Virus record (IMG/VR): IMGVR_UViG_3300018421_000245
Coordinates: 1-22,361 of that record
Strand: one strand, 5' to 3'
DNA from: a virus
DNA length: 22,361 nt
Position numbers and translations under genes: made by a program. The notes beneath the pieces were generated by a model. It saw nothing but the letters and a program-made list of their open reading frames with translations. It was not told the origin of the DNA and made no database searches. Shown piece by piece: positions 1 to 6,470 of this stretch. The first letter of the stretch is position 1; each line of letters opens with the position of its first letter.

Positions 1-276
1 AATTTTTTCAGGTTGTCTGGCGTACTCATTTGCGTCTCTGCCGGCTCTGACAAAATACTTTCCAAAGACTGCGTCCAACGCTTTTGCGCTATAGTTAAGA
101 TTTTCACTGAATGTCCTCCATCCACCACTTTCATGACCACACTGCGCTACAAAAGCGGCAATTCGTTGCGGTGTGTTAATTTCGTACTTGGGGAATACTT
201 CGTTCATTGCATCGACCCATCCGTCAGGGTCTTTACAGCGAGGAAATAACCCGCTAAATTGTTCTGCTGTTAGCAT
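1..276 (-). CDS. GH19 chitinase-like endolysin, N-terminal part (runs off the window)
   Basis: Cleaves peptidoglycan for lysis, by similarity to glycoside hydrolase family 19 lysins. The 92 visible codons read from an ATG at 276 and stay open to base 1, so the C-terminus is missing. Residues 36-52 (TPQRIAAFVAQCGHESG) carry the GH19 signature, in which the HES glutamate (E49) is the expected general acid. They are followed by a WRTFSENLNYSAKAL stretch typical of the family. A Shine-Dalgarno AAGGA lies 8 nt before the start. The gene begins 3 bp after the stop of the upstream unknown gene, so it is probably read from the promoter near 1590. There is no signal peptide, so a holin would be needed; none is certain here. 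The family call is strong; the exact substrate is inferred. Confidence 0.85.
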   Translation of the reverse strand, partial: MLTAEQFSGLFPRCKDPDGWVDAMNEVFPKYEINTPQRIAAFVAQCGHESGGWRTFSENLNYSAKALDAVFGKYFVRAGRDANEYARQPEKI

Positions 277-279
277 AAT

Positions 280-996
280 TTAGATCCTTTTTACTACTAG
301 GGCCTTGCCCTGATTTTCGAAGACTAATTTGTCTCCATACTTACTTATGTTGTAATCGCCGACGTATTTGGTTAAAAAGAGTATTTCTGGATAACTTTCC
401 ATCAAATCAAACTTACCATCAATATTTTCTATAACATCTATACTATCGCCAAAATCAATAAATTCGAAAAATAAAGGTTCTGCGTATTTCTTTTTGATTG
501 TTAATCTATTCTCGTGTAGAGATATATCGTCTACAAAACTATTTGTAAAGAATTCTTTGTAATTTTCCATGCGTGTCTCAGTTACTTTAACACCGTAGTT
601 TGAAGGGTCAGTAGGAACAAATTCTTTTAATGCATCTATACTTAAATCTTGTGAACGCCAATTTTTATAATATCTAAATTTAAAATCTTCTCTACCAGTT
701 AGCTTTGAAACACCATCCATTATTTCCATGATATATTCTGGAACTCGTTTGTTTCTTTCCATCTCTACAAACACTCGATATCTTCCGTCCTTTTGCTCAC
801 CTGCTGTAACATCTGCATCAAGTATAAACTCGTAGCCTCTCTCTAAGAATCCGCCTAAGTCATTAGCGGCATCTTTATCTGCAACAGAAAAACTAAGTGT
901 TACTATATTTTCATCATCTCCCATTTTTGATTGATATGAATCTATTTCAAAAATATAGTCTACTAGATCTACTAAATCTTTTTCTCTTAATGCCAT
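280..996 (-). CDS. conserved-looking phage protein of unknown function, 238 aa
   Basis: I do not recognise a domain. The protein is soluble and acidic, with a mixed alpha/beta look, no signal peptide, no membrane segment and no cysteine-based metal site. The N-terminal 110 residues alternate charged helices and strands, and the C-terminal third is strand-rich with many Asp, Phe and Tyr. The ATG at 996 overlaps the TAA of the previous gene by one base (TAATG) and has a strong GGGGG-type ribosome site, so the two genes are translationally coupled. It sits between a proline-tailed unknown protein and the endolysin, and probably shares their late promoter. A virion or assembly role is a guess from position only. 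Confidence 0.75.
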   Translation of the reverse strand: MALREKDLVDLVDYIFEIDSYQSKMGDDENIVTLSFSVADKDAANDLGGFLERGYEFILDADVTAGEQKDGRYRVFVEMERNKRVPEYIMEIMDGVSKLTGREDFKFRYYKNWRSQDLSIDALKEFVPTDPSNYGVKVTETRMENYKEFFTNSFVDDISLHENRLTIKKKYAEPLFFEFIDFGDSIDVIENIDGKFDLMESYPEILFLTKYVGDYNISKYGDKLVFENQGKALVVKRI

Positions 997-1556
997 TATA
1001 CATCACCCCCTGGTGCTGGAGCCGGACTTGGAGCTGGAGCCGGTGCCGGAGGAGGTGCAGGTGCCGCTAGTGCATCTGCTGGTTGTGCCTGTCCTGGTAC
1101 ACCTTCTTCTTTTGGTACTTCAAAGTCTACATCTTGCTGTTCTTTGTAGCCTGTGTAAATATCTAGTACTAAACTCTTAGGCATTCTAATTTCTACAATC
1201 CATACAGGGTGTCTATCAAGTTTGCCTTTCTTTGTTCCCATACGCATGTCATCTGGACTACGTATCTTTCTAGGTTTAATCACAAAAGTTTTTTCATACT
1301 TAACTTTACAATCGTAGTCTAATAATCTTTTGCCTCCCATCGGATCAGGCATTTTATCTCTTGGCCACATAAATTTACAACTTACCCAATGCTTACCTAT
1401 CTTAGGCCCGTCAGCAAGTTCTCCGTCTTCCCAGTTCTTGTAAACATAAAGATCTAGTTCATCTATAACTCTTTCAAAATCTTTTAGTACTGTGAAGGCA
1501 GTATTAGAGTCGTAAATTTTTTCTAAGTTTGATATGATGTCGCCTACGTCATGCAT
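996..1556 (-). CDS. unknown phage protein with Pro/Ala-rich C-terminal tail, 186 aa
   Basis: Function not recognised. Residues 1-145 look globular, with several Trp and Lys-rich strands (for example KNWEDGELADGPKIGKHWV). Residues about 155-186 are a low-complexity tail of Ala and Pro, ending GGDV. That tail is encoded by a local GC-rich patch at about 1005-1085, in clear contrast to the AT-rich surroundings. The start is an ATG at 1556, with AAGGA about 13 nt upstream, rather far away. A late-type box (GATAAATA) lies 30 bp upstream. The stop overlaps the next start (TAATG). It heads the three-gene unit that ends with the endolysin, and the tail is probably a flexible linker or tether. Confidence 0.75.
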   Translation of the reverse strand: MHDVGDIISNLEKIYDSNTAFTVLKDFERVIDELDLYVYKNWEDGELADGPKIGKHWVSCKFMWPRDKMPDPMGGKRLLDYDCKVKYEKTFVIKPRKIRSPDDMRMGTKKGKLDRHPVWIVEIRMPKSLVLDIYTGYKEQQDVDFEVPKEEGVPGQAQPADALAAPAPPPAPAPAPSPAPAPGGDV

Positions 1557-1586
1557 GTTTTTTAATCCTTGAATATCCTACACACT

Positions 1587-1594
1587 TATTTATC
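1587..1594 (-). promoter_or_regulatory. T4-like late promoter box, GATAAATA
   Basis: On the minus strand the sequence GATAAATA differs from the T4 late consensus TATAAATA only in its first base. It lies 30 bp upstream of the start at 1556. The 14 bases around it (1584-1597) are identical to those at 21870-21883 upstream of the Fe-S carrier gene, which supports a shared control element. Function is inferred from position and recurrence. Confidence 0.55.
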
Positions 1595-1597
1595 GTA

Positions 1598-1610
1598 GTT
1601 ATGAGATAAC
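1598..1610. repeat. short palindrome in the phoH divergent region
   Basis: GTTAT-GAG-ATAAC is a perfect 5-bp inverted repeat with a 3-base spacer, immediately beside the late box and between two divergent genes. It could be a small protein-binding site. It is short enough to occur by chance. Confidence 0.3.
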
Positions 1611-1649
1611 TTACAAGTTTTTATCTAAATCGAAATGGTAAATAATTTT

Positions 1650-1685
1650 GTAGGGCAAGTGTGTTCTACACACAAACTACCCTGC
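1650..1685 (+). promoter_or_regulatory. stem-loop in the phoH leader
   Basis: On the plus strand an inner perfect stem GTGTGT/ACACAC (1659-1664 with 1668-1673, loop TCT) is enclosed by an outer 6-bp stem, GTAGGG with CCCTGC (1650-1655 with 1680-1685, one G-T pair). An asymmetric internal loop separates the two. It ends 28 nt before the phoH ATG and leaves the AGGAGG ribosome site free. It may be an RNA leader structure or an operator. No U-run follows, so it is not a standard terminator. Confidence 0.45.
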
Positions 1686-1713
1686 AATATTCCATAACTC
1701 ATAGGAGGACTGA

Positions 1714-2433
1714 ATGGGTGCAAAAAGAAAGGCTTTAAAGCGTTCAAATCAAAACTACAATAATGTAGTTGACCTTAATCTTCACAAAAAGAAAAAATTT
1801 GTTGAAATACTTCCAAGAAATAAACATCAAGAACAATATGTACTAAGACTACTAGACGAAACCAAAGATATAGTATTTGGAATCGGCCCTGCAGGAACAG
1901 GTAAAACACTGTTAGCAGTACAGGTAGCAGTAAAAATGTTTAAAGAAGGAAGGGTTGATAAAATAATTGTTACTAGACCAGCAGTATCAGTTGATGAAGA
2001 TTTGGGATTTTTACCAGGAACATTAGAACAAAAAATGGCTCCTTGGACAAGACCTATATTTGATGTACTACGTGAGTATTTCAATGCTAGAGAAATCGAA
2101 AGTATGATTGAAGAAGGCATAATTGAAATTGCTCCACTAGCATATATGCGAGGTAGAACATTTAAAAACAGTTTTATCTTAGCAGATGAAATGCAAAATG
2201 CAACACAAAATCAAATGAAAATGTTACTGACACGTTTAGGCGAAGGATCTATGATGGCTGTTACAGGCGACTTAGCACAAGCAGACAGGCTCAAAGATAA
2301 CGGTTTAATCAACTTTACTAAACTGTTAGAAACAAGTAATTCGACCCATTTGGACATAGTCCACTTTGCACAGGGAGATATAGAAAGACATGAAGCCGTT
2401 AAGGAGGTGTTACAAGTTTACGGCGACGAATAG
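1714..2433 (+). CDS. phoH: PhoH-like P-loop ATPase
   Basis: Member of the PhoH family of single-domain P-loop NTPases, very common in marine phages. The bacterial relatives belong to the phosphate regulon or act near RNA metabolism, and the phage role is unproven. Walker A is GPAGTGKT at residues 58-65, Walker B is ILADEMQN at about 155-162, and the family motif TRPAVSVDEDLGFLPGT is at 88-104. The length (239 aa) fits the short phage form without the PIN domain. A basic N-terminal stretch (KKKKF near 25-29) may bind nucleic acid. An ideal AGGAGG lies 5 nt before the ATG. It is one of only two plus-strand genes here and converges on the dCMP deaminase gene with no gap. Its promoter is unclear; a weak GGTAAATA lies near 1637. 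Confidence 0.95.
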   Translation: MGAKRKALKRSNQNYNNVVDLNLHKKKKFVEILPRNKHQEQYVLRLLDETKDIVFGIGPAGTGKTLLAVQVAVKMFKEGRVDKIIVTRPAVSVDEDLGFLPGTLEQKMAPWTRPIFDVLREYFNAREIESMIEEGIIEIAPLAYMRGRTFKNSFILADEMQNATQNQMKMLLTRLGEGSMMAVTGDLAQADRLKDNGLINFTKLLETSNSTHLDIVHFAQGDIERHEAVKEVLQVYGDE

Positions 2434-2880
2434 TTAGACTTTAACTACTTCAATATCAGATTTAACTAAAAACTCAATGCCCTGTGTACTACGATAATCA
2501 TTCTTGTAGTACACAGCGGCAATTCCACTTTGATAGATTAGTTTAGCACAATCTATACAGGGTGCGTGTGTAATAAAAATAGTCGCCCCTTCACCACTTT
2601 CGGGCGACTTTGCTAGTTTAGCGATTGCGTTAGACTCGGCATGTAATACCTCTGGCTTAGATTTTAGTTCGTATTTTGCATCGCTTACTCTATTACCGTA
2701 ATCAACTAATACTTCTTCTTCACAACAATTATCCCAGCCAGTAGGCATACCATTGTATCCAATACTAATAATACGATCATCCTTTACAACAATCGCACCT
2801 ACATTCAAACGCTTTGCTGAACTTAGTTGTGCAAAACGTTCTGCAACGTCCATATATGCTTCTACAAACTTAGGTTTCAC
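2434..2880 (-). CDS. cd: dCMP deaminase (T4 Cd type)
   Basis: Zinc-dependent deamination of dCMP to dUMP, feeding thymidylate synthesis. The zinc site is visible as HAE at residues 80-82 and PCxxC with C108 and C111. An N-terminal stretch with NVGAIVV and GYNGMPTGWDNC, and extra Cys residues at 52-53, matches the dCMP deaminase branch rather than cytidine deaminase. The length (148 aa) is normal. The start is GTG at 2880, supported by AAGGA 9 nt upstream, and it overlaps the 3' end of thyX by 11 bp. The neighbour ThyX uses its product directly. The stop is back-to-back with the phoH stop on the other strand. Confidence 0.93.
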   Translation of the reverse strand: MKPKFVEAYMDVAERFAQLSSAKRLNVGAIVVKDDRIISIGYNGMPTGWDNCCEEEVLVDYGNRVSDAKYELKSKPEVLHAESNAIAKLAKSPESGEGATIFITHAPCIDCAKLIYQSGIAAVYYKNDYRSTQGIEFLVKSDIEVVKV

Positions 2881-3550
2881 TTACAAGTTCCTTTGCTAAA
2901 GGAAAGATTTCTGCAATAACTTTAGCACAGGCGTGTGCAATTTCCATATGCTCTTTTTGTGTACCATTAGCACCACGCAATTCGATGTAATGAATCCAGC
3001 TACGCAAACTACCATTCATATATAACGTTGTCTTAGTTATACCTTCTGGCAATAGTTTACGTGCTTGCTCTTTTGCAATACCCATTTTAATAGCACGATC
3101 ATATTCTTTTTTAGCAAGATGTGCTATACGCATCTGAGCATGTAACCAATCAGTTTGTAGTTGCTTGTCTTCTACCTCAATAGAATTTTGTCTATTCTTT
3201 TCGTCTTGAAGTCTTGCTTCACTATAGATAAACATGTCGCCTTGATCTTCAGGCTTAGCATATCTTTGACTAAATTCCTGAAAAGCAAAACTACGATGGC
3301 GTACAATTTGATGTGCAATATCACGTGTAGTTACAATTTCCATACATGCATTAACCATTTCCAACGGCGACCAATGTGCATGTTTAATCAAATACTTTAC
3401 AAGTTTCTCACTTGTTTCTGTATTCATTTGATTACTAGGGTTAGATACTCTAGCACAATAAGCAACTAGGTCAAGCAAGTCATTATTGCTCATACCTTCT
3501 TGCACAAATTCTTCAGTTGGCTTTGTATAACTAACTAGTCTGACGTTCAT
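2870..3550 (-). CDS. thyX: flavin-dependent thymidylate synthase ThyX
   Basis: Converts dUMP to dTMP with methylene-tetrahydrofolate and FAD, using NADPH as reductant in known enzymes. The ThyX signature RHR-x7-S is exact: R84-H85-R86 and S94, within a [14 protein letters not shown] stretch. The C-terminal [11 protein letters not shown]...Q-EH segment, which forms the substrate-binding and catalytic region in the family, is also present. The length (226 aa) is typical. The ATG at 3550 has AAGGAAG upstream and overlaps the ferredoxin stop by 4 bp (ATGA). The order ferredoxin, ThyX, deaminase means one transcript makes dUMP, uses it, and encodes a small electron carrier. Any direct ferredoxin-ThyX electron transfer is speculation. 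Confidence 0.96.
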   Translation of the reverse strand: MNVRLVSYTKPTEEFVQEGMSNNDLLDLVAYCARVSNPSNQMNTETSEKLVKYLIKHAHWSPLEMVNACMEIVTTRDIAHQIVRHRSFAFQEFSQRYAKPEDQGDMFIYSEARLQDEKNRQNSIEVEDKQLQTDWLHAQMRIAHLAKKEYDRAIKMGIAKEQARKLLPEGITKTTLYMNGSLRSWIHYIELRGANGTQKEHMEIAHACAKVIAEIFPLAKELVSET

Positions 3551-3894
3551 TCTACTTCCTTTACTTCTATAAATTGCTCGTACTTGTTAGGAACTCCGTC
3601 CCATTGTTCCGCATCTGTTGGAACTTTGCTATCATCTTTCTCTGTGATGTTAGGCCATTTGTTACTATATACCTGATTTATTGAAAACCATTTTTGTCGT
3701 TCATCGTCAGGTAACGATTCTTCAACAACTATAGCATCCACAGGACACTCTGGTTCACATACGCCGCAATCAATACATTCATCAGGATTAATTACCAACA
3801 TATCTTCGCCTTCATAGAAGCAGTCTACAGGACAAACTTCTACGCAATCCATATGTTTACATTTTATACAGTTATCAACTACTAAGTAAGACAT
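3547..3894 (-). CDS. fdxA: 7Fe ferredoxin, FdxA type ([3Fe-4S][4Fe-4S])
   Basis: Small low-potential electron carrier. By recalled comparison with Azotobacter ferredoxin I, the first 55 residues are nearly superimposable. The inferred 3Fe ligands are C9, C17 and C50; the 4Fe ligands are C21, C40, C43 and C46; the extra C12 and C25 match the two free cysteines of that protein. The C-terminal tail with WPNITEK and WDGV is also typical of FdxA, so this is a full-length protein (115 aa) and not a two-cluster clostridial ferredoxin. An AGGT ribosome site precedes the ATG. It is tightly packed between the 2OG oxygenase (2-bp gap) and thyX (4-bp overlap). Known cyanophage ferredoxins are plant-type 2Fe-2S, so this one points to a proteobacterial host. 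Confidence 0.95.
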   Translation of the reverse strand: MSYLVVDNCIKCKHMDCVEVCPVDCFYEGEDMLVINPDECIDCGVCEPECPVDAIVVEESLPDDERQKWFSINQVYSNKWPNITEKDDSKVPTDAEQWDGVPNKYEQFIEVKEVE

Positions 3895-3896
3895 TT

Positions 3897-4559
3897 TTAC
3901 CTCTCATAATAAAAGTTAGTATTTGCGCTGACGACAATCCTATCCTCTTTACCTGCATAAGGTGCCGCGTCATGCGGTATCCACCCCGGAAATAGTATTA
4001 AATCTCCTTCAGTCGGAGGCTTAGTATATGAATAGTGTTGCTCAAACCACTCAGCGCCATCATCTTTAGTACCTTGGTGTGTGTTAAAATTAAACCAAGT
4101 ATTAGTACCATTCATACTATCTAGATCACATTCGCTAGATTGAGCATAAAAAATTGCACCCCAACTTGTTCCAGGATGAACGTGTGTAAGGTGATATCCT
4201 TTGTCATTTGTAATATGGTACCAGCTTTCTCTAATTGTACAAGACATTGGACGTTTAGGTTGCCAATATCCTGTGCTAGGAAATCCTTGTGTAACTAAAT
4301 GCGACAAAGACTGCTCAAAGAATTTTTTTAATTTATGAATTGCAGGATTGTCTATATTTAGAAAATTAAAATCACTTTCTTTCAAATTAGATTTCAAATG
4401 TGTAGCAACACCGCTGTCTACGTCACGTTTTTGTTTTTCAGCTTCTTTATAAATTGTATCTACAAGTTGATTTTTATCTTGTTTGTAATTTTCATACTTA
4501 TAGTGAAAAACGAATGTAGGCCAAAGTATGTTATATGTGTCAAACTGTGCAATATTCAC
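3897..4559 (-). CDS. putative 2OG-Fe(II) oxygenase (TIGR02466-like)
   Basis: Predicted non-haem iron dioxygenase using 2-oxoglutarate; the substrate is unknown. The double-stranded beta-helix motifs are visible. The first metal motif is around [17 protein letters not shown] (H123, H126, H128). The distal motif is [19 protein letters not shown] with H196, followed by R207, which would bind 2-oxoglutarate. The first site reads HxH rather than the usual HxD/E, so the exact ligands are uncertain. The length (220 aa) fits the family. The start is GTG at 4559, overlapping the clamp-loader TAG by 1 bp with only a weak ribosome site, so translation probably depends on coupling. Its place between replication and ferredoxin genes does not define a target. 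Confidence 0.8.
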   Translation of the reverse strand: MNIAQFDTYNILWPTFVFHYKYENYKQDKNQLVDTIYKEAEKQKRDVDSGVATHLKSNLKESDFNFLNIDNPAIHKLKKFFEQSLSHLVTQGFPSTGYWQPKRPMSCTIRESWYHITNDKGYHLTHVHPGTSWGAIFYAQSSECDLDSMNGTNTWFNFNTHQGTKDDGAEWFEQHYSYTKPPTEGDLILFPGWIPHDAAPYAGKEDRIVVSANTNFYYER

Positions 4560-5464
4560 TATAGTCTCGCTAATCTTATCAGTGTTGCCGCAAGATTAAT
4601 TTCAGGATCTACAACTAATGTATGATCTACCATACCTTGCTTAATAATTAGCACTGCTTGGTCTGGATCTTTAAATAATTCGATGTTGTCATACATCCAA
4701 CGATAGACTTCTTCCATTTCCTCTGGACGAATAGCACCACATAGTAATTTACGTGCTTCTTGAATCTTGCCTGCCTTAAACAGTTCGACCATATCAAGTT
4801 TCCAATCGCTTTCGCCTGTGTCACCTTCATTGGGTTTGTTTAGCACACCATCAACTGAATTCATTTGTACAGTGTTGATACATTTTCTTAAATCTGGGTA
4901 GGTTGCTTTGACATACGTGTCCAATGTATCAAGGTCCGGGTTAACTCCCTCCGTAATAAGTATTTCCGCGACTCTCGCAGTAAACTCTGTCTGGTCGATT
5001 TTGGCAATATGGAAACCTTGGCACCTGCTGTGAATAGCTGGTATAATACGGTTTGGATAGTTACACGTGAGTATAAAACGTGCAGTTGTATGATATTCTT
5101 CCATAACACCGCGCAATGCCGCTTGTGCGTTTGGAGATAAGTAATCAGCCTCATCTAGTAGTACCACTTTAAAGTCGCCAAATGGAATCATTTGTACGAA
5201 GTTTACAATTTTATCACGAACATCATCTACTGAGTTTGTTCGTGATGCGTTAATTTCTAATATGTCTAGATCATTTACTTCAAGCTCGTTAAATAGTAAC
5301 TTAGCAAGAGTAGTTTTACCAATCCCAGCATTGCCACTAAAAAGCAAGTGCGGAATAGTTTTATCTTTGATCCAAGTTTTAACTTGTTGTTTTTGTGCGT
5401 CATCTCTAAATACATATCCATCTACCGTCTTAGGACGATACTTTTCTACCCATAATTCTTTCAA
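4559..5464 (-). CDS. 44: sliding-clamp-loader ATPase subunit (T4 gp44-like)
   Basis: AAA+ ATPase that opens and loads the DNA polymerase clamp. Starting with WVEKYRPKTVD, it shows Walker A GNAGIGKT (44-51), Walker B VVLLDEAD (100-107), sensor-1 region TCNYPNRI (133-140) and the SRC arginine-finger motif (146-148), all hallmarks of RFC small subunits and gp44. The length is 301 aa, against about 319 in T4. The start is TTG at 5464, supported by AGGAG exactly 7 nt upstream and by homology beginning at once; it overlaps the DexA TGA by 3 bp. The partners expected in T4 order (gp45 clamp, gp62, RegA) are not beside it, so replication genes are rearranged relative to T4. Confidence 0.93.
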   Translation of the reverse strand: MKELWVEKYRPKTVDGYVFRDDAQKQQVKTWIKDKTIPHLLFSGNAGIGKTTLAKLLFNELEVNDLDILEINASRTNSVDDVRDKIVNFVQMIPFGDFKVVLLDEADYLSPNAQAALRGVMEEYHTTARFILTCNYPNRIIPAIHSRCQGFHIAKIDQTEFTARVAEILITEGVNPDLDTLDTYVKATYPDLRKCINTVQMNSVDGVLNKPNEGDTGESDWKLDMVELFKAGKIQEARKLLCGAIRPEEMEEVYRWMYDNIELFKDPDQAVLIIKQGMVDHTLVVDPEINLAATLIRLARL

Positions 5465-5997
5465 CGTGTTACTCCTAGTTCTTTATATGCCATTTGTATT
5501 GCCTTTGATTGATAGTATGCATCTGCCAGTGCATTGTGCAAATCGTTTTGGATCTTCTTGCGAGGATCTTCCTTACATACACTAAACAGTGTGCGACTAT
5601 CACGTACTTGCCAGAAGTTGTATGGAATAGGTTTGCCTAAACTACGATACATGTCTTCAATAATTGTGTAGTCAAAGCCATAACCTTGCCCCCATAGTAC
5701 ATCTACACCAACAACAAACTTATTAATTTTACTTAGTGCTTCTTCTACAGTAATAGCACCTTTTTGGTCAAACGCTTCTTCCATAATCTTTGGATCTTGT
5801 TTGCTCCACCATTCAATAGTATCATCACTTGCTGTACGACCCAATTGATCTTGGTCATCGATAGAAATTTTAAAATACAACTCGTTGTAAGGCTCTGAAT
5901 TGTCAAACGGATTAAATTTTACAGCGCCTAAACTTAGTACTGTAGACTGCGGCCGTGTGTCAATTGTTTCTAAATCTATTGTTGCATGTATAGCCAA
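5461..5997 (-). CDS. dexA: DexA-like 3'-5' exonuclease (DEDDh)
   Basis: Exonuclease of the DnaQ/RNase T superfamily, resembling T4 exonuclease A. All four acidic positions are visible: D8 and E10 in IDLET, D109 in GYGFDY, and the ExoIII motif with H154 and D159 in HNALADA. A Trp-rich IEWWSKQDP (61-69) also fits DexA relatives. The length is 178 aa, against about 227 in T4, so it is a compact form. The start is TTG at 5997: AGGAG lies 7 nt upstream and no in-frame ATG gives a better beginning. It is the first gene after a near-consensus sigma70 promoter and leads the operon down to the dCMP deaminase. A likely role is degradation of host DNA or trimming of replication intermediates. Confidence 0.9.
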   Translation of the reverse strand: MAIHATIDLETIDTRPQSTVLSLGAVKFNPFDNSEPYNELYFKISIDDQDQLGRTASDDTIEWWSKQDPKIMEEAFDQKGAITVEEALSKINKFVVGVDVLWGQGYGFDYTIIEDMYRSLGKPIPYNFWQVRDSRTLFSVCKEDPRKKIQNDLHNALADAYYQSKAIQMAYKELGVTR

Positions 5998-6003
5998 AAG
6001 AAA

Positions 6004-6051
6004 ACTCCTATCAATTTATACATGTATTATAACGTAAAAACTGATAGGAGT
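6004..6051. repeat. 10-bp inverted repeat around the dexA promoter
   Basis: ACTCCTATCA at 6004-6013 is the exact reverse complement of TGATAGGAGT at 6042-6051, with 28 bp between. One arm overlaps the -35 box, the other contains the dexA ribosome site, and the -10 box lies in the loop. It may be an operator pair or a leader element. The loop is too long for a normal terminator. Confidence 0.6.
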
Positions 6052-6054
6052 CAA
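6026..6054 (-). promoter_or_regulatory. sigma70-type promoter of the dexA-clamp loader-thyX operon
   Basis: On the minus strand, TTGACT (6054-6049) is followed after exactly 17 bp by TATAAT (6031-6026), one base from the perfect consensus. Transcription would start near 6019, giving a leader of about 22 nt that contains the AGGAG of dexA. This is a host-type early promoter and the clearest one in the window. Confidence 0.8.
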
Positions 6055-6098
6055 GTATTATTTTTTAGGAATTGTCCAAAGATTAATTGGAGGTAATA

Positions 6099-6461
6099 CT
6101 AGTTCTGGCCAATGAAAGGTGCTAGTTCTGGTGCTTTCCAGCCTTCCGGCTTCAATACCTTGCCATCTTCGCGTTTGAGTACTTTGCCTGTGTCTGGATC
6201 GATCTTCGCAAAGTTTGTGTCCATTACTTCTTTCCATGCACCTTCTCCGTCAAATCCACCTGCTCTGATAGCACCCATAGTAACAACAAGAATATCGATA
6301 AGTGCATCTAGTTGTTCTACACGATCGTTGTCTTCTACTGCATCTGCAAGTTCATGAAACTCTTCTTCAATAAGACCGAGATACATTTTGTAGTTTGCTT
6401 CATTAGGCTCTTGATCACACGCCGAGCCAAAGCGTTCAATATCTTTAAATGGGTTTGTCAT
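6099..6461 (-). CDS. mazG: MazG-like nucleotide pyrophosphohydrolase
   Basis: Member of the all-alpha NTP pyrophosphohydrolase (MazG/HisE) superfamily, which hydrolyses nucleotides to monophosphates. The metal-binding signature is present: EEEFHEL at 32-38 (first acidic cluster) and LDALIDILVV at 51-60, with D52 and D56. The C-terminal part with repeated GKVLK motifs and GWKAPEL matches phage versions. The length (120 aa) is a single domain. In marine phages MazG has been proposed to alter the (p)ppGpp or dNTP pool; the actual substrate cannot be read from the sequence. The ATG at 6461 has GAGG upstream. It follows the co-chaperonin gene by 9 bp and ends 101 bp before the dexA start. Confidence 0.9.
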   Translation of the reverse strand: MTNPFKDIERFGSACDQEPNEANYKMYLGLIEEEFHELADAVEDNDRVEQLDALIDILVVTMGAIRAGGFDGEGAWKEVMDTNFAKIDPDTGKVLKREDGKVLKPEGWKAPELAPFIGQN

Positions 6462-6470
6462 TATTGCCTC

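Noticed and set aside
13-249. Plus-strand open frame of 78 codons at the left edge
   Set aside because: The minus strand here encodes a clear GH19 endolysin N-terminus with a ribosome site; the plus frame is its shadow.
1637-1644. GGTAAATA on the plus strand as a late promoter for phoH
   Set aside because: It has two mismatches to the T4 consensus and none of the flanking bases shared by the four better boxes; kept only as a remark.
1557-1713. tRNA gene or attachment site in the largest intergenic gap
   Set aside because: No cloverleaf or T-loop sequence is visible; the stem-loop is too small and no direct repeats flank it.
1827-2120. Minus-strand open frame inside phoH
   Set aside because: It lies opposite the PhoH Walker motifs, has no ribosome site and shows Ser/Leu-rich shadow composition.
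6004-6051. Inverted repeat read as a Rho-independent terminator of mazG
   Set aside because: The loop is 28 nt, the stem is not GC-rich and the element contains a near-consensus promoter.
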